Positions 6,029 to 8,257 of a stretch of DNA of 8,257 bases are shown in pieces (the stretch's first letter is position 1; each line of letters starts with the position of its first letter). Both the position numbers and the translations under genes were made by a program. The stretch covers positions 1-8,257 of the forward strand of contig JAGLWX010000139.1 of assembly GCA_023133185.1 (NCBI GenBank), given 5' to 3'. The notes under the pieces are model-generated. The model was not told the DNA's origin, did no database searches, and saw only the letters and a list, made by a program, of their open reading frames with translations. This stretch comes from Fidelibacterota bacterium. Its GTDB lineage: Bacteria; Fidelibacterota; UBA2242.

Positions 6029-6308
6029 TTTCAAAAAAAGAATTAAGGAACCGGGACATGCCAAGCATCATGAGATAGTAGTCGAGAGAGAGAAATTTCT
6101 CATATGGATAGAATTTATGGGCTATGTCCTGCATGATGTAGATTTATCGCTACATGATGCCGACACTGAAATCGTGGAAATCCTCGAAGAGTTCGAGAAG
6201 GAATTACATGAAATAGCTGATAAGCAGAATATCGAATGGCGACACGTATGGGATGATCCGGATGAAGACGGTAGTGAAAACGGTGGTGGTGATCCAGATG
6301 GAGTATAA
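6012..6308 (+). CDS. Small acidic hypothetical protein
   Basis: A 98-residue protein of unknown function. The first 20 residues are basic with several His (KKRIKEPGHAKHHE). The middle is a strongly acidic amphipathic helix region (DADTEIVEILEEFEKELHEIADK) that could form a coiled coil. The end is a low-complexity acidic and glycine tail (DDPDEDGSENGGGDPDGV), likely disordered. The ATG at 6012 is preferred over the in-frame ATG at 5973 because GGAG at 6002-6005 lies six bases before it and copies the start region of the gene upstream. A DNA-mimic or inhibitor role would be compatible with the acidity but is not supported by any motif. Confidence 0.75.
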   Translation: MNKKPDFKKRIKEPGHAKHHEIVVEREKFLIWIEFMGYVLHDVDLSLHDADTEIVEILEEFEKELHEIADKQNIEWRHVWDDPDEDGSENGGGDPDGV

Positions 6309-6360
6309 TCGTCTAACCGAAAATCTATTACTGCATGTCGTAACCTAGGAGGGAAATGAT

Positions 6361-6579
6361 ATGAGTCATGACGGATATACACTAGAAAAATGTCACAGAT
6401 GCCAGCGTCAGAATGAAAACTGTCGTTGTTGGAAACCTGTTGGAAAAAACGAATGTGTTAATTTCAAAAAGGTTGAATCTTATATGGACAAAATATCAAA
6501 GCGCAATGTATTTGGCACGACACTTGAGGAGATGAAAAATGCTCGCATTCAAAAAAAGGATTTGGGTTCCAGCGATTGA
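6361..6579 (+). CDS. Small cysteine-rich protein, probable zinc finger
   Basis: A 72-residue protein with Cys11, Cys14, Cys21 and Cys23 (CHRCQRQNENCRCW), plus Cys32. The CX2C-X6-CXC pattern fits a very compact zinc-binding knuckle. The rest is a charged helix-like tail. The start ATG 6361 has an excellent ribosome site, AGGAGGG at 6347-6353. An ATG at 6356 reads into a stop after two codons, so it is not used for this gene. The last 41 bp overlap the ASCH gene. Function unknown; a nucleic-acid or protein adaptor role is a guess. Confidence 0.78.
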   Translation: MSHDGYTLEKCHRCQRQNENCRCWKPVGKNECVNFKKVESYMDKISKRNVFGTTLEEMKNARIQKKDLGSSD

Positions 6580-6961
6580 TAAGGAATTCCTGTTTATAGA
6601 AGCGATAGAAAACGGGACCAAAACCCAAACGATACGAAAGTCAGACTTTAGGGTGAATATCCATTCACTTCAACCTTTCGGTGCTCCGGGGTTTTTCAGA
6701 CCCGGAAGGCTTTTTGTTAAGGATAAGTACGTTAAAAAATTTGATGAATTGGATTATTCAGAGATTTTGGCAGATGGATTTTGTTGCTGGGATGATTTCT
6801 ACGAATTGATGAGGGTTCTGAATCCTAAATTTCAGCATTCTTGGCACGTATTGGTTATCAAATTCGAGTACTTAAATCCTGAGCAGATAAGCCAACTTAG
6901 AGCTAAATTTGAAGCGACTCCAGAACCCCTTGATAAAGTCTATGAGAGGGAATATTTGTAA
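6539..6961 (+). CDS. ASCH/PUA-like domain protein
   Basis: A 140-residue protein resembling the ASCH family, a beta-barrel related to the RNA-binding PUA fold. The supporting features are a first strand with FLFIEAIENGTKTQTIRKS (17-35), a glycine-rich turn and strand PGRLFVKDKY (55-64), the helix ILADGFCCWDDFYELM (76-91) and a final strand WHVLVIKFEYL. KxxTxR (Lys28, Thr31, Arg33) lines up with the Lys and Thr that are catalytic in E. coli YqfB, an ASCH enzyme that hydrolyses N4-acetylcytidine. An acidic residue follows in the helix (Asp85 or Asp86), where YqfB has Glu. Enzyme activity here is therefore possible but unproven; plain RNA or modified-base binding is the alternative. The start ATG 6539 has GAGGAG at 6526-6531. 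It overlaps the previous gene by 41 bp and ends 5 bp before the methyltransferase. Confidence 0.72.
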   Translation: MLAFKKRIWVPAIDKEFLFIEAIENGTKTQTIRKSDFRVNIHSLQPFGAPGFFRPGRLFVKDKYVKKFDELDYSEILADGFCCWDDFYELMRVLNPKFQHSWHVLVIKFEYLNPEQISQLRAKFEATPEPLDKVYEREYL

Positions 6962-6966
6962 AGATT

Positions 6967-7632
6967 ATGAACAAACCTGTCAAAATAGGCGACGCCACCT
7001 TATATTTAGCAGATTGCATGGACGTGCTGCCGACGCTGGAGGGTGTCCAGTGCGTTATTACCGATCCGCCTTATGGGATTGGAAAAGCTGAATGGGATAA
7101 TATTGATTTCTTTCCATTTATTTCGGGATTATATAATACCCTAATGTCGGTAACGAAAAGCGGGGCTATTTGTTTTGTATGGATGCCAAAGAAACGCTTA
7201 TATGAATTAAGTAAATTGGAATTTAAGTTCGATATATTTATTGAGACTAAGAATTTTGCACAATCATTCCCCCACAATCTCATGATTGACTGTTGGGTTC
7301 CGATTATGATGTTTTCAAATGGCAAGCGAAAAACAATTTCAGCAAAGAACTATTTTATGATAAATACGGCAAATACTTCTTTTGATTCTCCTAATAATCC
7401 TCGCAATATTGACCATCCTACAGTAAAGGATGTTTCGATAATAAGCTATTTTTTATTACATAGTTCTGCTGTTGCAGAAACAATCCTCGATCCTTTCATG
7501 GGTTCGGGAACAACTGGCGTGGCAGCGTTACGGCTTGGCAGGAAGTTTGTGGGTGTTGAAATCGACAAGAAATATTTCCAGATTGCCTGTGAGCGGATAC
7601 AGCGTGAATACGATCAAATGAAGTTATTTTGA
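6967..7632 (+). CDS. DNA adenine/cytosine-N4 methyltransferase, DPPY type
   Basis: A 221-residue S-adenosylmethionine-dependent enzyme that would methylate an exocyclic amino group of adenine (N6) or cytosine (N4) in DNA. The catalytic motif is TDPPYGIGKAEWD (32-44), with Asp33-Pro-Pro-Tyr36. The cofactor motif LDPFMGSGTTG (174-184) lies near the C-terminus with Phe177, Gly179 and Gly181, followed by the usual GRKFVGVEIDKKYF. Catalytic motif first and cofactor motif last marks the beta group; residues about 60-150 should read the target sequence. It is short for the group, with a small recognition region, as in many phage enzymes. No restriction partner is recognisable, so it is probably a solitary enzyme protecting phage DNA or marking it (inference). 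The last five residues, QMKLF, fit the sliding-clamp motif. The ATG at 6967 has only a weak ribosome site and is 5 bp after the ASCH stop, so coupling is likely. Confidence 0.95.
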   Translation: MNKPVKIGDATLYLADCMDVLPTLEGVQCVITDPPYGIGKAEWDNIDFFPFISGLYNTLMSVTKSGAICFVWMPKKRLYELSKLEFKFDIFIETKNFAQSFPHNLMIDCWVPIMMFSNGKRKTISAKNYFMINTANTSFDSPNNPRNIDHPTVKDVSIISYFLLHSSAVAETILDPFMGSGTTGVAALRLGRKFVGVEIDKKYFQIACERIQREYDQMKLF

Positions 7633-7641
7633 ACCCACAGA

Positions 7642-7743
7642 ATGCCGTCTAAGAGACGAAATAACCCTATGTATACAAGACCATTACTCACATCCATTGT
7701 GCATGGCAGTGGTACAGGAACGGGCGAAAAAGGGCTATTTTGA
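7642..7743 (+). CDS. Possible 33-codon ORF after the methyltransferase
   Basis: MPSKRRNNPMYTRPLLTSIV followed by a Gly/Thr-rich end (HGSGTGTGEKGLF). It is in the same frame as the methyltransferase, directly after its TGA. The ribosome site is poor, so independent translation is doubtful. It may be a remnant, a readthrough extension or chance. Listed because it is the only open frame of note in the first 110 bases of the 369-bp gap. Confidence 0.2.
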   Translation: MPSKRRNNPMYTRPLLTSIVHGSGTGTGEKGLF

Positions 7744-7794
7744 GGTTTGACAAAGTGAAAAATGCAATATTCCTGAATTTATCCTATTAGGTTA

Positions 7795-7823
7795 TTGACA
7801 TAGATGCTTACAATTGTTAATAT
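7795..7823 (+). promoter_or_regulatory. Sigma70-like promoter in the 7633-8001 gap
   Basis: A perfect -35 box TTGACA (7795-7800) is followed after the ideal 17 bases by TAATAT (7818-7823, 4 of 6 to TATAAT). Transcription would begin near 7830 and give a leader of about 170 nt before the gene at 8002. It is the best promoter candidate in the window and marks a transcription unit separate from the methyltransferase operon. Confidence 0.6.
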
Positions 7824-7830
7824 TTATTAA
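7817..7830. promoter_or_regulatory. Dyad over the -10 box, possible operator
   Basis: TTAATA-TT-TATTAA is a perfect inverted repeat with 6-base arms and a 2-base centre, covering the -10 box and the likely start of transcription. A protein bound here would block the promoter. The last 12 bases recur at 2619-2630 in the other sizeable gap. AT-rich DNA gives such dyads by chance quite often. Confidence 0.35.
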
Positions 7831-8001
7831 GGCTTGCAGGAGCCGACCTTGAAACGATGAAACCTCACCATCTCAATATAACAACCGAAATAAATACCCG
7901 TTTCTGGGTTAAGTCCTGCTCCATTATGAAAGTAATGGATTTTTCGTCCTGTTGGGGATCACGGAAGGTCCCCGCGGGGCGATTCTTATGATGGCAATTC
8001 A
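7831..8001 (+). ncRNA. Candidate structured leader or small RNA
   Basis: About 170 bases downstream of the promoter with no convincing gene and several possible hairpins. (1) GGCTT-GCAG-GAGCC at 7831-7844. (2) ACCC/GGGT at 7896-7909. (3) TCCATTAT-GAAA-GTAATGGA at 7920-7939: eight pairs with a GNRA tetraloop, followed directly by TTTTT. (4) GGGGATC/GGTCCCC at 7954-7973: seven pairs with one G-U. GCAGGA at 7836-7841 is complementary to TCCTGC at 7914-7919, allowing a long-range pairing that competes with or stacks on hairpin 1. CCCC at 7970-7973 could pair with either flanking GGGG, offering two alternative folds. I could not match this to a known riboswitch, ribozyme or intron. Hairpin 3 plus its T-run might be a weak terminator or attenuator. 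Confidence 0.4.
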
Positions 8002-8005
8002 ATGA
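7988..8005 (+). other. Possible 5-codon leader peptide ORF
   Basis: ATG ATG GCA ATT CAA TGA encodes MMAIQ, has a GGGG tract eight bases upstream (7976-7979), and ends in ATGA with the start of the gene at 8002. Reinitiation could therefore deliver ribosomes to a gene that has no good ribosome site of its own. This is a positional argument only. Confidence 0.25.
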
Positions 8006-8257
8006 ATATCAGGTCTGAAATATTAAACCGTGTAAAAGATGAAGATTTAAGGGAATATTTTGTGGAAATGTTCGCTAAAATGGACGCATTTCCTGATAAT
8101 TACCAAGTAGAAATGTTCAGAGAGACTTTATTGGTAATTCTACAAAGGCAATTTGAAAGGATGGTGGCCGAAAACAAAAAAAGTGTCGAAGAAGCGACGA
8201 AGGAGGATAATCAACAGAGAATCTTAGAACTTGTAGCCGAAAATACCGATTTAAAGG
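8002..8257 (+). CDS. Hypothetical protein, 5' part only (runs off the window)
   Basis: Eighty-five codons are visible and the frame is open to the window edge. The product starts MNIRSEILNRVKDEDL and is almost entirely helical in appearance and highly charged. The stretch from about residue 49 onward (RQFERMVAENKKSVEEATKE, then QQRILELVAENTDL) has the heptad-like pattern of a coiled coil. An in-frame stop at 7933-7935, with no ATG, GTG or TTG between, fixes ATG 8002 as the start. There is no proper ribosome site in front; it may depend on the MMAIQ leader frame through ATGA coupling. Not recognised; coiled-coil phage proteins include scaffolds, tail proteins and regulators, and nothing here decides. 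Confidence 0.75.
   Translation, partial: MNIRSEILNRVKDEDLREYFVEMFAKMDAFPDNYQVEMFRETLLVILQRQFERMVAENKKSVEEATKEDNQQRILELVAENTDLK

Noticed and set aside
6550..6560. A AAA AAG slippery site in the gene at 6361, possible frameshift fusion with the ASCH gene
   Set aside because: The ASCH frame is +1 relative to the upstream gene, while this heptamer favours -1 slippage, which leads quickly to a stop. The ASCH gene has its own good start.
7747..7752. Second TTGACA as another promoter
   Set aside because: No acceptable -10 box is present 16-18 bases downstream.
7831..8001. Hammerhead ribozyme, c-di-GMP riboswitch, SRP RNA or group I/II intron
   Set aside because: Only short look-alike pieces (GAAA loop, CGGAAGG) occur; the diagnostic conserved cores such as CUGAUGA or the group II domain V pattern are absent.

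Overview
The window looks like part of a tailed-phage (or prophage-like) genome infecting a bacterium. Every supported gene is on the + strand. Genes are short and packed with overlaps or ATGA junctions, most starts follow GGAGG/AAGGAG-type Shine-Dalgarno sites, and the standard code fits (TAA, TAG and TGA all close genes). The content is also viral: a T4-type lysozyme, a free-standing GIY-YIG endonuclease, an HNH endonuclease, a Gp37/Gp68 (DUF5131) protein, an ASCH protein, an apparently solitary DNA methyltransferase and many small unknown genes. The DNA is AT-rich. The host cannot be named from the sequence.

Layout. 1-531 is the C-terminal end of a UvrD/PcrA-like SF1 helicase cut by the window edge. 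528-1619 is an I-TevI-like GIY-YIG nuclease carrying an unusually long array of 15 NUMOD3-like 13/17-residue repeats. 1630-2542 holds an unknown gene overlapping a GH24 lysozyme. 2543-2649 is a gap with a perfect hairpin and a possible promoter. 2650-4101 is a run of small genes (a zinc ribbon, two unknowns, a 45-codon gene) ending in an HNH nuclease. 4121-7632 is a tight operon: Cys-rich protein, DUF5131, two small acidic genes, Cys-rich mini-protein, ASCH/PUA-like protein, DNA methyltransferase. 7633-8001 has no convincing gene, but holds a good sigma70-like promoter with a dyad over its -10, then about 170 nt of potentially structured leader. 8002-8257 is the start of an unknown gene that runs off the window.

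How the parts may work together. The central operon looks like a nucleic-acid metabolism and modification module. The HNH protein and the methyltransferase both end in QxKLF, matching the bacterial sliding-clamp binding pentapeptide, so both may act at replication forks (inference). The small gene at 5699-6028 is bracketed by 29-bp near-identical direct repeats that carry the ribosome site and ATGA start-stop junction. Removing one repeat unit would rejoin the neighbouring genes cleanly, so the repeats look like a boundary for gene gain or loss. The strongest candidates for something undescribed are this bracketed gene, the long NUMOD3 array, and the leader at 7831-8001.
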